Source: Sodiomyces alkalinus F11 (taxonomy: Eukaryota; Ascomycota; Sordariomycetes; Glomerellales; Plectosphaerellaceae). Taken from it: 64,000 nucleotides of DNA. The stretch spans positions 4,222,381 to 4,286,380 of the forward strand of contig NW_021167080.1 in NCBI RefSeq assembly GCF_003711515.1, written 5' to 3'. Shown here piece after piece: positions 43,348 to 53,765 of the stretch. Position 1 is the first letter of the stretch. The number at the start of each line of letters is the position of its first letter. The notes beneath the pieces are model-generated. The model searched no databases, was not told the origin of the DNA, and saw only the letters and a list, made by a program, of their open reading frames with translations. Both the position numbers and the translations under genes were made by a program.

Positions 43348-44886
43348 TCAATGGCCTTTCTCGGCCTTTGTAAGCCGGATTGCGTTCTCGAAGTAATTCT
43401 GAGTGCCGCCGTACTTTTCAACGATATGCCGTGCATCGACGCTAGCAGCGGGGGTGGTTCGCGTCCGCCCCAACAGCGCACAGTTCCTCGTGCTCGGGAT
43501 CCTGAGCATTTCCGTCTCGACCTTCCAACCGCAGTCCTCGGCAATCTGTGCCACCCAGTCCACGAGGGACGAGTAGGCCGACTTGGCCTTGGTCTTGTCC
43601 CTCGGCGGCGGCGCTCTATACTTGGCACCGCCCAGGTTGTGACTGCAACAGGGGATCATGATGAAGGGGGATTCGGACAGCGTGGCCAGTATGGGCGTCC
43701 ACGGCGTGAGCTCATCGGCGTGGTTGGAGATGATGAAGGTGCCTTTCGGGAAACACCCGTCGTGGAAAAGCGTGGGGTCCATGTCCATCTCCTCCGGCGC
43801 GCCGTCGTCTCGGCTTGCGGATGCAAGGCGTTCCGGCGACGCGAGCGTAGGCAAAAGGACGAGCCTTTTCAACGGCTCAGGCTGATCCGGCGAGAGTTCC
43901 TTCCCGTAGGCCTCCCAGGACTTTCGCGCTCTGGCGTCAAAGCCCCATCCGGGGTACCCTTCTCGGAGCAGGATATGGACCAGCAGACCGTTGCCGCAGC
44001 CGATGTCAACGAACCCGGGGAAACCAGACTCCTTGTACATGTCAGACCAGAGTTCGATGAGGAAAGCAGCGATGCCGAGATCTTCAAAGACGTGTTTTTG
44101 GGGGTCCGTCGACTCGGCCCACGTGTCCACCAGGTCCTTGGCGTACTTGAGCTTGAGAGCGAGGTACCTATCCTGGAACCTGGCCTGCGGGACGACCACG
44201 TCGTGATGTACGCGCTTGGTGTACCCGGCTTCCTGGCCCTGACCATGCTTGTGTAGGATGGAGAGGAGCATGAGTGCCGTCCTTTCCAGCTTCTCGCCAT
44301 CTACCTCAACATCCTCGAAAAGCCAGTAGTGGAGGGAAATCCGTCCTTGGTTGGTGTCGGCATGCCATTCGTGCATGTGGGCCACGCCGCGGACCTTTGG
44401 GTGATAGAAGGGCATGCGTTCGACAGATGACTCGTGAGGCAGGTAGACGACCAGGGAACGAGTCTTTTGAGGCTGGCTCGGTTCGCGATGTCTAAGGAAG
44501 ACGCAAGTCTGGTCAAGCGGGCTGTCCCTGCGTGTATTCCTAGGCATCATCCTCCGAACCAAGGTTCTCTCGACCTCAAAGTCCATAAATTCGGCGATCC
44601 GTGGCACTGTACGGGGTGACTCGTCGAGATGGGCGCCATTCCCGTCACCCGGTGTTTCAACCACAGCATCGGCCGCCACGCCAGAATGAGAATCGTACAG
44701 AATGTCTGCGCGGAAAAGCCATGCCGTGTTGAGGTTAGGGTTCCTCACGAGGTTCATCATCACCTGGTCAAAGATCTCGGGATTGAAGCTGCAATCGTGT
44801 TCGAAGTACGGCACCCAGACGGACCCTGACACATCATGGATGAGAGGGTCCGCGCCAGGCGCAAAGGGCGTAGGACTGAAAGACAT
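43348..44886 (-). CDS. TRM44: tRNA (uridine-44-2'-O-)-methyltransferase Trm44
   Basis: Single exon, 512 residues from the ATG at 44886. The frame runs on to 45300 but through a poly-C tract (poly-Gly) without a better start. The SAM-binding motif I is FVDIGCGNGLL (about residues 292-302), with GWGFDARARKSW just after; SNHADELTPW (about 387) and IPCCSHNLGG (about 411) are the further Trm44 blocks. The N-terminal part LIHDVSGSVWVPYFEHDCSF fits the family. Trm44 adds the 2'-O-methyl group at U44 of cytoplasmic tRNA-Ser. It lies head to head with the ADIP-domain gene, 506 bp apart, and its 3' end is 284 bp from the reductase stop. Confidence 0.92.
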   Translation of the reverse strand: MSFSPTPFAPGADPLIHDVSGSVWVPYFEHDCSFNPEIFDQVMMNLVRNPNLNTAWLFRADILYDSHSGVAADAVVETPGDGNGAHLDESPRTVPRIAEFMDFEVERTLVRRMMPRNTRRDSPLDQTCVFLRHREPSQPQKTRSLVVYLPHESSVERMPFYHPKVRGVAHMHEWHADTNQGRISLHYWLFEDVEVDGEKLERTALMLLSILHKHGQGQEAGYTKRVHHDVVVPQARFQDRYLALKLKYAKDLVDTWAESTDPQKHVFEDLGIAAFLIELWSDMYKESGFPGFVDIGCGNGLLVHILLREGYPGWGFDARARKSWEAYGKELSPDQPEPLKRLVLLPTLASPERLASASRDDGAPEEMDMDPTLFHDGCFPKGTFIISNHADELTPWTPILATLSESPFIMIPCCSHNLGGAKYRAPPPRDKTKAKSAYSSLVDWVAQIAEDCGWKVETEMLRIPSTRNCALLGRTRTTPAASVDARHIVEKYGGTQNYFENAIRLTKAEKGH

Positions 44887-45027
44887 TACGGTCGAAAGGA
44901 AGGGAAGTGGCCCCTGGAAGTCGGCTGGACTAAATGCGCACTGCGACTGAAGAGTACGTACCGAGTACCCTGGATGATTAGTAACGCCGGGCCCTGGATG
45001 GATCGGAAAAAAAAAATGAAAGAACAC

Positions 45028-45058
<31 letters not shown>

Positions 45059-45392
45059 ACCCCCGGCGAACAGGCTAACTCCTTTGAGCTAGCTTCATGT
45101 GTACGTGATGTACACGTACAACGTTGGAGGTGCCGCGTCCCAGGGGTTGTCACGCTTGCGGTCTGTGAGTGGGTCGCTGGTTTGTTTACTTTCTCCGGGG
45201 GGGCAACCAACCAAACAAGACCAACGACTTGTCCGACATTCGAAGTCTCCTCACGATTATGAGGAATCGTTCTGCTACCTACCCGAGCTTTTATCATCAC
45301 CGGTTGGAACCCATGATACCATCATCGTCTCATGTACGGAGTACTGACCGACAACTCCTTCTCATCTCCACGTAACGGCCCGTCTTTCCACC
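44887..45392. promoter_or_regulatory. Shared upstream region of Trm44 and ADIP-domain genes
   Basis: 506 bp between divergent start codons, so likely to hold both promoters. It includes an A-run (45007-45016), a 30-base C homopolymer (separate entry) and ACGTGATGTACACGTACAACGT near 45100. Confidence 0.5.
45029..45058 (+). repeat. Poly-C homopolymer (30 C)
   Basis: Thirty uninterrupted C, then A and five more C. True length is uncertain because long C runs are hard to sequence. In-frame on the minus strand it creates a spurious Gly-rich extension of Trm44. Confidence 0.95.
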
Positions 45393-48027
45393 ATGACCGC
45401 CGAAAACGAGAACCTACGGACGGCATCCCTCTACATCAACAATCAGCTATTGTCTAGAGGTCTCCTTCGCGATGGCCAAACTATTGATTTTGCGAATCCG
45501 GAGACGAATGAAGGGGGAACCGAGACTACCATGGGTCGCATCATGAACATCGTCAACGACCTCATCCTCCGCCGAGACGTGAGTCCCTGCCGATGCTGAT
45601 GAAAAGGCCAACTGCCGTCGGCTAGCGGATCACTGACCGGGAACATATAAATCTTCACAGCGCGACGCCGAACAACGCGAGTCTCTCTCCGCGACCTTAC
45701 GTGCCCTTCGCGCCGAAAACCTGCGATACGCCAACGATATCAGCCGCCTGACCGAGAAGCACGCTGAAGCCAGGCGCAAGCTCGAAATCGCCGAGGCCTC
45801 CGAATCAGCCCTGCGCAGCCAGCTGAAGAGCGCCGACGCCGCTGTGCGCGGTCTCAAGGAGGAGACGGCGCGCGCGAAAACCCTTGTCGCCCAGACTCGC
45901 GCCTCATGCGCCACCGAGGTGCGCCGCCGTGACCGCCAGATCGACGGCCTCAAGAAGCAGCTCGGCGAGGCCGGTCGCGCTCGCGGGGCCGCCAAGAACC
46001 CCACAGTTACTGTCATCAACGTTGTTGCCGACGTTGGCCAGGAGGGGATCTCCCATACACGCGCCGGCGCCGGGGCTACCGCTGAGCAAAGCTACGATCT
46101 GCGCAGCGAGACGAACGAGTTCCTGACCGAACTCGCCAAGAACCTCGGCGAGGAAAACGAGGCGCTGCTCGCAGTGGTGCGGAGGACGCTCGCTAAGCTC
46201 AGGGAAATGGGCGGCTGGCAGGAAGGCCACGCCGTCGGTCAAGGGGACGGCCATGCGCTCACGCTACAGAGGAATTGCGCCGAGTTGGAGAGCGAGATGG
46301 AGGCCATCCTCGAGCAGATTCGGACCATTCTCACGAACCCATCGTTCGTCCCGATCGAGGAAGTCGAAGTCCGAGAAGAGGAGATCAATAAACTACGCGA
46401 TGGATGGGTCAAGATGGAAACCCGCTGGCAAGAGGCCGTGCATCTCATCGACGGCTGGCGCAAACGCATGGCTGCCAACGGCAGGGGTGTGAACATGGAG
46501 GAGCTCAACATGAGCCTCCGCCTCAGCCCCGTTAAGGTGCGCGACGTCGAGGAAACGAACCGAGCCGCAGCTCTCCGCCTGTCTTGTGTCGAGGAGGAGC
46601 GGACCGAAGATCTTGAAAAAGCTATGCGGTCGTGGCCCTGCCGTGGCGCAGGTGGGACCGGCAACGAAAACGAAAACGAAAACGACGACGAGTCTCTCCA
46701 GCTTGAGCCGGCGCGGGAATACGACGTGGAGGTTCCGGGGGATGACAGCGAGTCCAGTATATACCAAGATGACGATGAGCTGGACGATTTGGAGCATCTG
46801 GACGACCTGGACAGATGCGAGCCCAACGTTGAGATTCTTCAACAATCGACCGCGTACCTCAGTTCTCCCCCCTTACCCCTTCCCCCTCAACTAAGCCCGC
46901 TCAAGGACTCGTCGTCGGCGGGCAATCGTCGTACCCACGATATGGGGCGCAAACAAAGCAAACCCACCGGCCACTTCACCACCATCGCCGAGGAGAATAT
47001 TTGGGACCTCGCAAACGACGACATCTCCTCAGAGCTACCATCTCATCGCACCCAGCTGCCCCGGTCACCACAGAAGATAGACAGAGCCCCCTCTTGTGAG
47101 CCAGAAGAACAACCGCGGATCGTCTCGGCCGCTACAGATTCCTCGCTCGACGAAATTCTTCTCGTTCGGCCTCCCTCACCCTCCGGGCCGCCATCCCCGT
47201 CTCCTGCACCAAGACAACGCCCTCCCCGCAATATAGAAACCAAGAGCGTCGGGAAAGCAAAATGCAAGAAAGCTGAATTCGCAGACAACGTTCAACCGCC
47301 ATCAAGCGGGTACCCTATCAACAGAAGGCGCGACCCTTCGACCGAGGAACGCCGTGTCGCGAATACCACAACTACCGACAACGACGTTCCCCCACCCCCG
47401 GCAGCTCCCGGCACGGCTCAACAACAAACACCCAGCACCCGGCCCGTTTCCTCTTCTCGCCTTCCCCTGCCACGTCCCACCAATCCTCCTCCCCAACAAA
47501 GCCCTCTCACCATGGCCACCATAGCCGCCAAACTGGCCGCATCGGAGCGCGAAGCCGACGCGGCGCGGGTGCGCGCAAAGCTCAAGGCGGCCCGGGGGGT
47601 GCGCGGCAAAGCGACAACAGCAACAACAACAACAACTGCAACAACTGCAACAACAACACCCAGCACCAACTCCGCGGCGCCGCAACCTACCAAGACCGAA
47701 GAACCCCAGCGGGTTCCGCTGTTCTCTTCGGCAGGGGACGCCCAGGAAGACGTGGACCCCGTGAAGCGGTCGCTTCCGGAAGCCCGACATTCGGGGGCGG
47801 TAGGAGATGGGTCGAGACGACAAGAGGAGCAACAGCAGCAGCAGCAGCAAGTAGTGGAGGGGCAAGGGAACCAAGGGCAGCAGACGCTGCCGAAACAGCG
47901 CAAGCGCGAGAAATGCGTCAACAAAACCGCTTCACGGCGGAGGAGCACACTCAGCCCGTGGGAGATGCAGAGTTTGATTTCGGGAGACGTCCCTGTCCCT
48001 GTCCCTGTCGCGTCACCTGCACCGTAG
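45393..48027 (+). CDS. ADIP-domain coiled-coil protein (TINA/NIMA-interacting type)
   Basis: Exons 45393-45578 and 45661-48027 give 850 residues; the intron is GTGAGT...TTCACAG, phase 0, joining RRD to RDAEQRE. The N-terminal about 200 residues (ASLYINNQLLSRGLL, then long heptad-rich helices) match the afadin/alpha-actinin-binding (ADIP) domain as seen in fungal proteins annotated as NIMA-interactive. A second helical block (ELESEMEAILEQIRTIL) follows. From about residue 420 on it is acidic then Ser/Pro/Thr-rich, with Thr-Ala and Gln runs from CAA/CAG repeats. A conserved MATIAAKLAASEREADAARV segment lies near residue 680. Likely located at spindle pole body or microtubule centres; inferred from family. 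Confidence 0.75.
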
Positions 48028-48460
48028 TAATGAAGATTATTTTCGCCTCCTTTCATTTTTCTTCTTCTCAAACGAAAACCCAAATGAACAATGGCAGTCA
48101 GATTGTTCAACAACCAAGCGGATGGATAGGATGGGACGTGTCTTTTTTCTAGGTTACAAGCAACATGCCCGGTTAATGCAACGATAGAGCAGTTTCATGG
48201 TTTCTTCTCAGATTCGCGAGGGATGCTATTATCCGATCCCATGTCACGGAGCATCAAGCCAGAGGAAGCTGGCAAGTATCTCTCACCAGACCAGATGGCA
48301 ATCTTGAGCATCCGGCTGGTTGTGGAACATGGTAGAACGGCAGGACAGCCTTTTGGGACCCGAAGCCTTGAGGGTTTGCTGCCGTTCGACCTTGCCCTTG
48401 TTGACAGGCAACCACGCCGCCCCCCCNNNNNNNNNNNNNNNCTCCTCCCCCCTTTCGTCA
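48028..48460. other. Intergenic between convergent genes with sequence gap
   Basis: About 430 bp of 3' UTR sequence for both neighbours, interrupted by 15 N. The gap is flanked by C-runs on both sides. A T-rich stretch near 48045-48072 could serve polyadenylation of the ADIP gene. Confidence 0.5.
48427..48441. other. Assembly gap (15 N)
   Basis: Fifteen N between CCCCCC and CTCCTCCCCCC. It lies 20 bases beyond the stop codon of the TPR/F-box gene, so does not interrupt that frame. True gap length unknown. Confidence 0.99.
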
Positions 48461-50864
48461 TTAGAGGCCATCGGGATGCGGCTTAAGCGGGTAAGGCCAA
48501 GGAATTTTGCGCTGCCAAACCATGACCTCGGCTCCCTTCATGGCGGCCAGTTCCCGGATATCGAGAAACAACTGGCCTGTCACGCCCCGCAGGTAGATTT
48601 TTTTGATCTTACCCCGATTAACCACGGCCTCGGTCAGGGCGGCGACCTCCCTGGCCTCGCAGAACTTGGATCCAAGCACCAGGGTCTCCAACCGCGGAAA
48701 AGACTCAATAAAGGCGACGAGAACGGCGGCCTGATCTTTTTCGACTTTGGGGCGATCCTCTCCGGGAGGCTGGAGGGAGTCGGGTATGGTGAGCCCGGAG
48801 TCGAGGTTGAAGTCGAAGAGGCCAAGCATCCGGACGCCTGGCCCACCGTATAACCACGGAAGCCTTTGGAGAAAGGCCTGGGCCGGGAGAGGATCTTCTC
48901 CCCACATGGTGTCGTCACGATCAGTGTCGGGGAAGGCAAGTCCCAGTTCGTAGAGCTTGCCGGTGACGAGGGGATCCTGAAGCCTCTCCTGCGAAAGGAA
49001 ATCGGGGGTCGCCGCCTCGAGCCAATACCGCTCCAGGGAATCCATAGACTTCCGGAGAAACTGGCCAACGCTGCTGAGGGCGCCTACAGTCATGCCGAGA
49101 CCGTCCCTGAATCCCAACATGCCGGAGCGAGATTCGAGCACGCGGATTTTTTCGGGGTTCATTGGGCTGTTGCTCGCCCACCCTAAATCAAACCAGGAGG
49201 ATACCTCACATTCGGCTATGACCACCCTCAAATCGGACCATGCGCCTGGACATGAAGGAGTTTCGTCGAGGGTGCATTCGATAGAGCAAGGCCCGTCCAG
49301 GTAGAGCTGCTCAAGACGAGGGGTGGCGGCAGCTAATGAAGGCTTGGTAGTGGTGGTTTGTTAGTTTGCTACGCCCCCCTATCGCCAAAGGAAAACGGCT
49401 CGGGACGGGGACAGGGAGGGAGGAGAACATACCAGGGAGATAAGAGAAGCGTCTTGTTTTCGACTTATACGTAGATACCTGAGCCGGGGCAGAGCCGGGG
49501 GCAGGTCCTGGAACAACCATGGTACTCGCGCATGTCCCAGCCAGAGGGATTCGAGGTTGTAGTTGCAGCGTTCAAGGATGCCACGCAAGAAGTCGTTCTC
49601 TTCCTGGTCCAGGAACAGGTCGAAATAACGAGGACCCCTACTCTCGGAGAAGATGATTTTCAGCGACGAGAGCCGACTGGGGAACTGGCGATTGGATGGC
49701 AGCTTTGGCATGGGCCCGTGGCGGAAGTCCAACTCCAGGCGCCTCGCCTGTTTCGCGGCATCGGCAAGTTGAAGCCACTGGGTCTCTCGGAGCCTCTCCT
49801 GGACGGGACTCGGTATGACTAGGCTTTTGGCAGCGCCGCGCATCCTGTTGGCCAGCGTCTTGGTCCAGGATGAGGGAGGTGCTCTCTTTAATCCGGCGGG
49901 GAACTCGATGTGTTTCCAGATGCATGGTCGAGAGTCGAAGAAGTAGTCCCATCGCTTGCACACGCCTTGGACACGGCTGCCGTAAGGGTCAGCAGAGGAG
50001 GAGCCGGGAACTCGCAAGGGCTGATTTGAAGAAAAGTAATAAAAATAAATAAAAATAAAATAAAAATAAAAAGGCGGACGTACCAGAGGTCTGTGAGTTG
50101 GAAGTAAGAGAAGATATGTTCAACCAGTTCGACAGGGAGTGTCATGGGATCCACTCGGACATAGTGCATTCGCAACGGCTGCCTCACTTCATAAAGTTGC
50201 TGCCAGGGTACGTTAGTGACGGACCAAAACCATCTACGACATGTCGGTGATAGATAGACCATAGGTGGCTGACCTTGATCTTCCGGCTGCCTCCAAGGCC
50301 TTCCTTGCGACCGACTTCAATACCAGCATTCCAGATGGCCAGGGCGACTTTGGGCTTCTTCTCCATTCGGTAGATCTTCCCCAGACGAAGGTAACCCTAA
50401 GCACGATAAGTCAGTACGACCTGTGACCTGCCTAGCATGCTACGATGTTGTTGCTGGGGAAAGGGGCGGGAACTCGCCTCGAGGGCACGAGGAGCTGTCT
50501 GTAAAAGCCACTCAGCATCTCGTTTGGCAAGGTGGAGGTCTTCCTTTTCGAAGACGGCAGCGCGGTAGTCGAGGGCACGAATGTGATAGGGATCATGACA
50601 CTTGTCCCACTTCAAAGACACATTGCACCTGCAGTTATACATGGCCTCGTGGAAAATAGAGGTCCCTGCCTGGGCAACCCTCTCAAAGTCCTTGCAGCGG
50701 CACATCCTGGGGCGGTCGCGGCGGTTGCAGTCGCACGAGTTGATGATGGAGGTGAAGTATTCGATGGCCTTCTTGTGTCGTCCCGATGCGTAGGCATCGC
50801 GGCCACGGACCAAAGCCGCATCCGGGGAGTATAAATGCAGTGATGAGTTGCTTTTGCCCGACAT
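48461..50864 (-). CDS. TPR/F-box/LRR protein, Pof3/Dia2-like
   Basis: Read from 50864: exons 50864-50478, 50396-50274, 50199-50084, 49976-49433, then a last exon to 48461. The N-terminus has TPR helices (ALVRGRDAYASGRHKKAIEYF; LDYRAAVFEKEDLHLAKRDAEWLL; GYLRLGKIYRMEKKPKVALAIW), then an F-box (MTLPVELVEHIFSYFQLTDL, C, RVQGVCKRWDYF) and Leu-rich repeats (LRYLRIS, LEQLYLDG, LETLVLGSKF). This order is that of S. pombe Pof3 and yeast Dia2, SCF subunits guarding genome stability. Intron 1 appears to use a GC donor (GAG|GCGAGT). The last intron is unclear: the strong donor GTATGT (49432) does not keep frame with the best acceptor TAG (49333); the acceptor CAG ending at 49307 does, giving about 671 residues. 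A pseudogene is possible but the rest is intact. Confidence 0.75.
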
Positions 50865-51360
50865 TGTGATGGAGGCTACGAAGCGCGAGACACGTGTTGT
50901 TGTTTAATCTTCCAGGGCTTATTGTCTTCGAGAGAGCGGGCGGAATCCTGCGAATTGAAGGCGTCGAGGTTCTTAGAAACAAGACGAGGGAGATGCAAAC
51001 TGTTGGATGACTTCTCCCATCGTGTAAGTGTAGTCCAGGCCTCTCCTGTGAGCAAGAGGATGATAAGTTGAGTAGAAATTGGCTTTACAAGGAGGTAATA
51101 TATAAGGTACCTTAAGGTATCTTCAGGTATCTGGGGTGCCTTATGCAAGGTTCCAGGTACGGTACCTAAGGTACATGGAATAAGGTACCTGAATGAGCCT
51201 CTTTGCAGAAGGCAGATGATGGAATGTTGTTGCGTTAGTCGCGTGGGGCAGTGGGTGAGACGCGTTTCTGACGCGGTGCCGCGAAGGAATTACGTCGCAC
51301 TCGTTGCCACGCCCTTATCTCAGCGGGCTCAGACGTTTTGGTCCTAGGCAGGTGGAAGTG

Positions 51361-51381
51361 GCGGGCGCCGAAGGCGCCCGC
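51361..51381. repeat. Perfect GC hairpin
   Basis: GCGGGCGCC, loop GAA, GGCGCCCGC: a 9-bp perfect stem, all G/C, lying 28 bp before the left arm of the foldback element. Confidence 0.85.
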
Positions 51382-51409
51382 GGCTTGCGTAACTTTGGCC
51401 GACTTACCG

Positions 51410-51745
51410 GTAGGTCCTACCCGTGCCATGCCCCACTTATTTTGGTTCGTTTAGCACTTACCAGCTATAAGCTGGTGCTGGATAGTTATACGGCCAGGAC
51501 AGTCATATCGCCACTTGCTTCTCTACCCGCTAAAACTAAAGCGATTTAGCTAAAATTTTCTATATAGCTACTTTACTAGTATTTCACTTAATAGTAAAAA
51601 TATAGTAGTCATTACTTGAGTTTTGGCGGGTAGAGAAGTAAGTGGCGATGTAACTGTCCTGGCGCTTAGACTGTCCAGCACCAGTTAATAACTGGTGAGT
51701 TCCAACGAACCAAGTTTTAAATGGGGCGTGGCACGGGTACCCTAC
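51410..51745. mobile_element. MITE-like foldback element with about 127-bp inverted arms
   Basis: Left arm 51410-51537 and right arm 51619-51745 are inverted copies of each other at roughly 80-85% identity by eye. Shared blocks include TACCCGTGCCA, TTGGTTCGTT, GCTGGTGCTGGA, CCAGGACAGT and CGCCACTTGCTTCTCTACCC (one mismatch). About 80 AT-rich bases lie between the arms. Many differences are C/T or G/A, as expected after RIP. No transposase is present, so it is non-autonomous. Exact ends and the target duplication are uncertain. Confidence 0.8.
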
Positions 51746-52065
51746 ATCTTGGTGGGAAAATGCTAGAATCGCTTCGTTTATTTCGTCTAGATTACAGGTA
51801 CGTGTAGGCACTGTGCGAACCCACATGCACCACTCGACGAAGTGACACTGTACTAGGTAGACGTCCTCTCCACATCTCCATCCACCTCAGGTGTGCGACG
51901 TACTTCGTATTTCGGAATACTTCACTTTTGGCCTTTCGCTGTCAGCATCCCTTCTAGGTCGACAGCAACCAAAAGAATAATCACCACGACATCGAAAAAA
52001 ACCCAACGACAAAACCAACAACAACCAGCAACACAGTTTATAGTTTCGAAAACAAATCAATCTTC

Positions 52066-53124
52066 ATGAACGGAATGAACGGCGGGGGAGGCATCTCCAG
52101 TAACATGGGCATGGGCCTTGCTACTCCCGCTGCTCAGCAGGCCGAGCTTAACTATATCTACGGCTTGGTGGAGGAGTTGAGTCGCCAACTCTTGGAAAAC
52201 CGACGAGCAACCGAAGACATCGTCGCTGGCCTGGGAAGGGTGCGAAGCCGTGCACGGGTCCAGACTCTGAGCAACGAGGAGCTGATCAACCTCGCGGCGG
52301 AAGACATTAACGGTTCGTACACGGGTCTCTTGACTGATTTTCCCTCGCGCCTTTGTTTTGGCAAAAGAAGGGAAACCAAGAAAAGAAAGAACGAAAAAAG
52401 AAAAACGAGGTCCAGAATCGCGCTGACATGGGGACCATCCTCGTTCGTAGCCCAAGAACAGAACCTCGACGCCCTCGTTTCCCTCCTCTCCGAGTCCCTA
52501 GAAAAGGCCAAATACAGCCGAGACGCCAACGCGCAACTGCTCAGCCAATTCGCCACGGCCATGAACACGATGCTGAAGCAGTTCCACGACTACAAGGCCA
52601 AGCAGGTCGCCGACGTCGCCTCCTGGCACAAGTCCTACCGCCGCCAACTGGCCGAAGCCCGCGCCGAGAACAGCCGGCTCCGGGAGCAGATCTGGGAGAT
52701 GCAGGGCCGCGCCACCAAGGCGAACGGCCTGCTCCGCGAGTTCCGCCGCAGGTACGACGAGGACAAGGATAAATGGGAGAGGCGCGTCGACGAGCGGGCC
52801 GCGAGGCAGGAGCTCCGTTTCTGGAAGCGCATGGCCATGCCCGACCTTGCCGACGACGATCCACTCTGGAGCGACGACGACGACATGGTCGACCCGGCCG
52901 AGAAGGAGCGGTTGAAGGAGCTGGACCGTAAGATGGCCCAGGAGCAATCCTCCTCCTCCATCGGTCTGCGGGAAGACGAAGACGGGCAGGGCACCGTACC
53001 TCGCGAGTCGGCCGTCTTCGGCGGTGTGCCTATGCAAAGAGACCAGGGCCATCCTATGGCTGTGCCCGCGCCTCCTCCACGACCTTCGAGTACGGTTTCC
53101 AGTACGGGCTCATCGGGTCAGTGA
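52066..53124 (+). CDS. Conserved fungal coiled-coil protein, function unknown
   Basis: Best model: exons 52066-52312 and 52451-53124, 306 residues. The 138-nt intron (GTTCGT...TTCGTAG) has no in-frame stop and a length divisible by three, so the unspliced frame is also open (352 residues), but the inserted Lys/Arg-rich segment looks foreign while splicing joins AAEDIN to AQEQNLDAL smoothly. The N-terminus is Gly/Met/Asn-rich; residues about 25-85 and 90-220 are heptad-rich helices (LNYIYGLVEELSRQLLENRR; WHKSYRRQLAEARAENSRLREQ). Then an acidic block (DLADDDPLWSDDDDMVDP), a charged helix, and a Pro/Ser tail. No enzymatic motif. Such proteins are widespread in ascomycetes but I do not know a studied homologue. 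Confidence 0.75.
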   Translation: MNGMNGGGGISSNMGMGLATPAAQQAELNYIYGLVEELSRQLLENRRATEDIVAGLGRVRSRARVQTLSNEELINLAAEDINGSYTGLLTDFPSRLCFGKRRETKKRKNEKRKTRSRIALTWGPSSFVAQEQNLDALVSLLSESLEKAKYSRDANAQLLSQFATAMNTMLKQFHDYKAKQVADVASWHKSYRRQLAEARAENSRLREQIWEMQGRATKANGLLREFRRRYDEDKDKWERRVDERAARQELRFWKRMAMPDLADDDPLWSDDDDMVDPAEKERLKELDRKMAQEQSSSSIGLREDEDGQGTVPRESAVFGGVPMQRDQGHPMAVPAPPPRPSSTVSSTGSSGQ

Positions 53125-53765
53125 CCTTTGCCGTGAGGGATGGGGGCTGAGAAGGCCTGACCTGACCAAGTGACTGCTTTTTTGCTTCTTTCTTTCTTCT
53201 CTTTTCTTTTGTATCCCTTCCCCTTTCCATGTCTTTTCCACATTGTCAACCGGGTCGACTTTTTACGTTCAAGCGCGGCGTCAAGGGGTGACACGATTAA
53301 GAGCATGCTGAATTGAATGCCACTGGGGACACGGCTTGTAACTCGATATCCTTGAGCAAATTCTATCACTGTCCCGGTCGCCAGCTCATCATAGAGTTGC
53401 CCTATCTATGGTCGGTCCCCTCATGTGAGACTCGTGTCATTGCCCATTGCCCGTTGCTTTTCACAACTCCAGACTCGACAGACCGGCCTTTCCCATCCCT
53501 CCCGCCATGGAGATAGCGCTCATAGTACTGGTGCGTGATCAGCCACGCCCCTTCGCCTTCCCCTTCGCCTTCCCCTTCGCCTTCGACCCCTTCGACCCTT
53601 TCTTTGAAGTCTTTCCATTTCAAAATCAATGGGGGTATCCTCATGTACTCATGCATATAAGCCCGCATACCAACACCATCGCAAAGCAAAGCCGCTGTGG
53701 AAGAAAGAGAAAAAAATGAAGAAAAAACGCGCGCTATGGCGAATTCAAAACAGGCCAGGCAACCT
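53125..53765. other. Intergenic between convergent genes
   Basis: About 640 bp of 3' flanking sequence for the coiled-coil gene (+) and the permease (-). It contains a CCTTCGCCTTCCC-type short tandem repeat at about 53550-53585. No gene seen. Confidence 0.5.

Larger units (their letters stand above)
50865..52065. other. Intergenic between divergent genes; holds a foldback element
   Basis: 1.2 kb between the TPR/F-box gene (-) and the coiled-coil gene (+). It includes an AAGGTACCTT palindrome (51104-51113), a perfect hairpin (51361-51381) and the MITE-like element (51410-51745). No gene seen. Confidence 0.6.

Noticed and set aside
44887..45300. N-terminal extension of Trm44 by 138 residues
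   Set aside because: Runs through the poly-C homopolymer as poly-Gly and has no family similarity; the ATG at 44886 begins conserved sequence.
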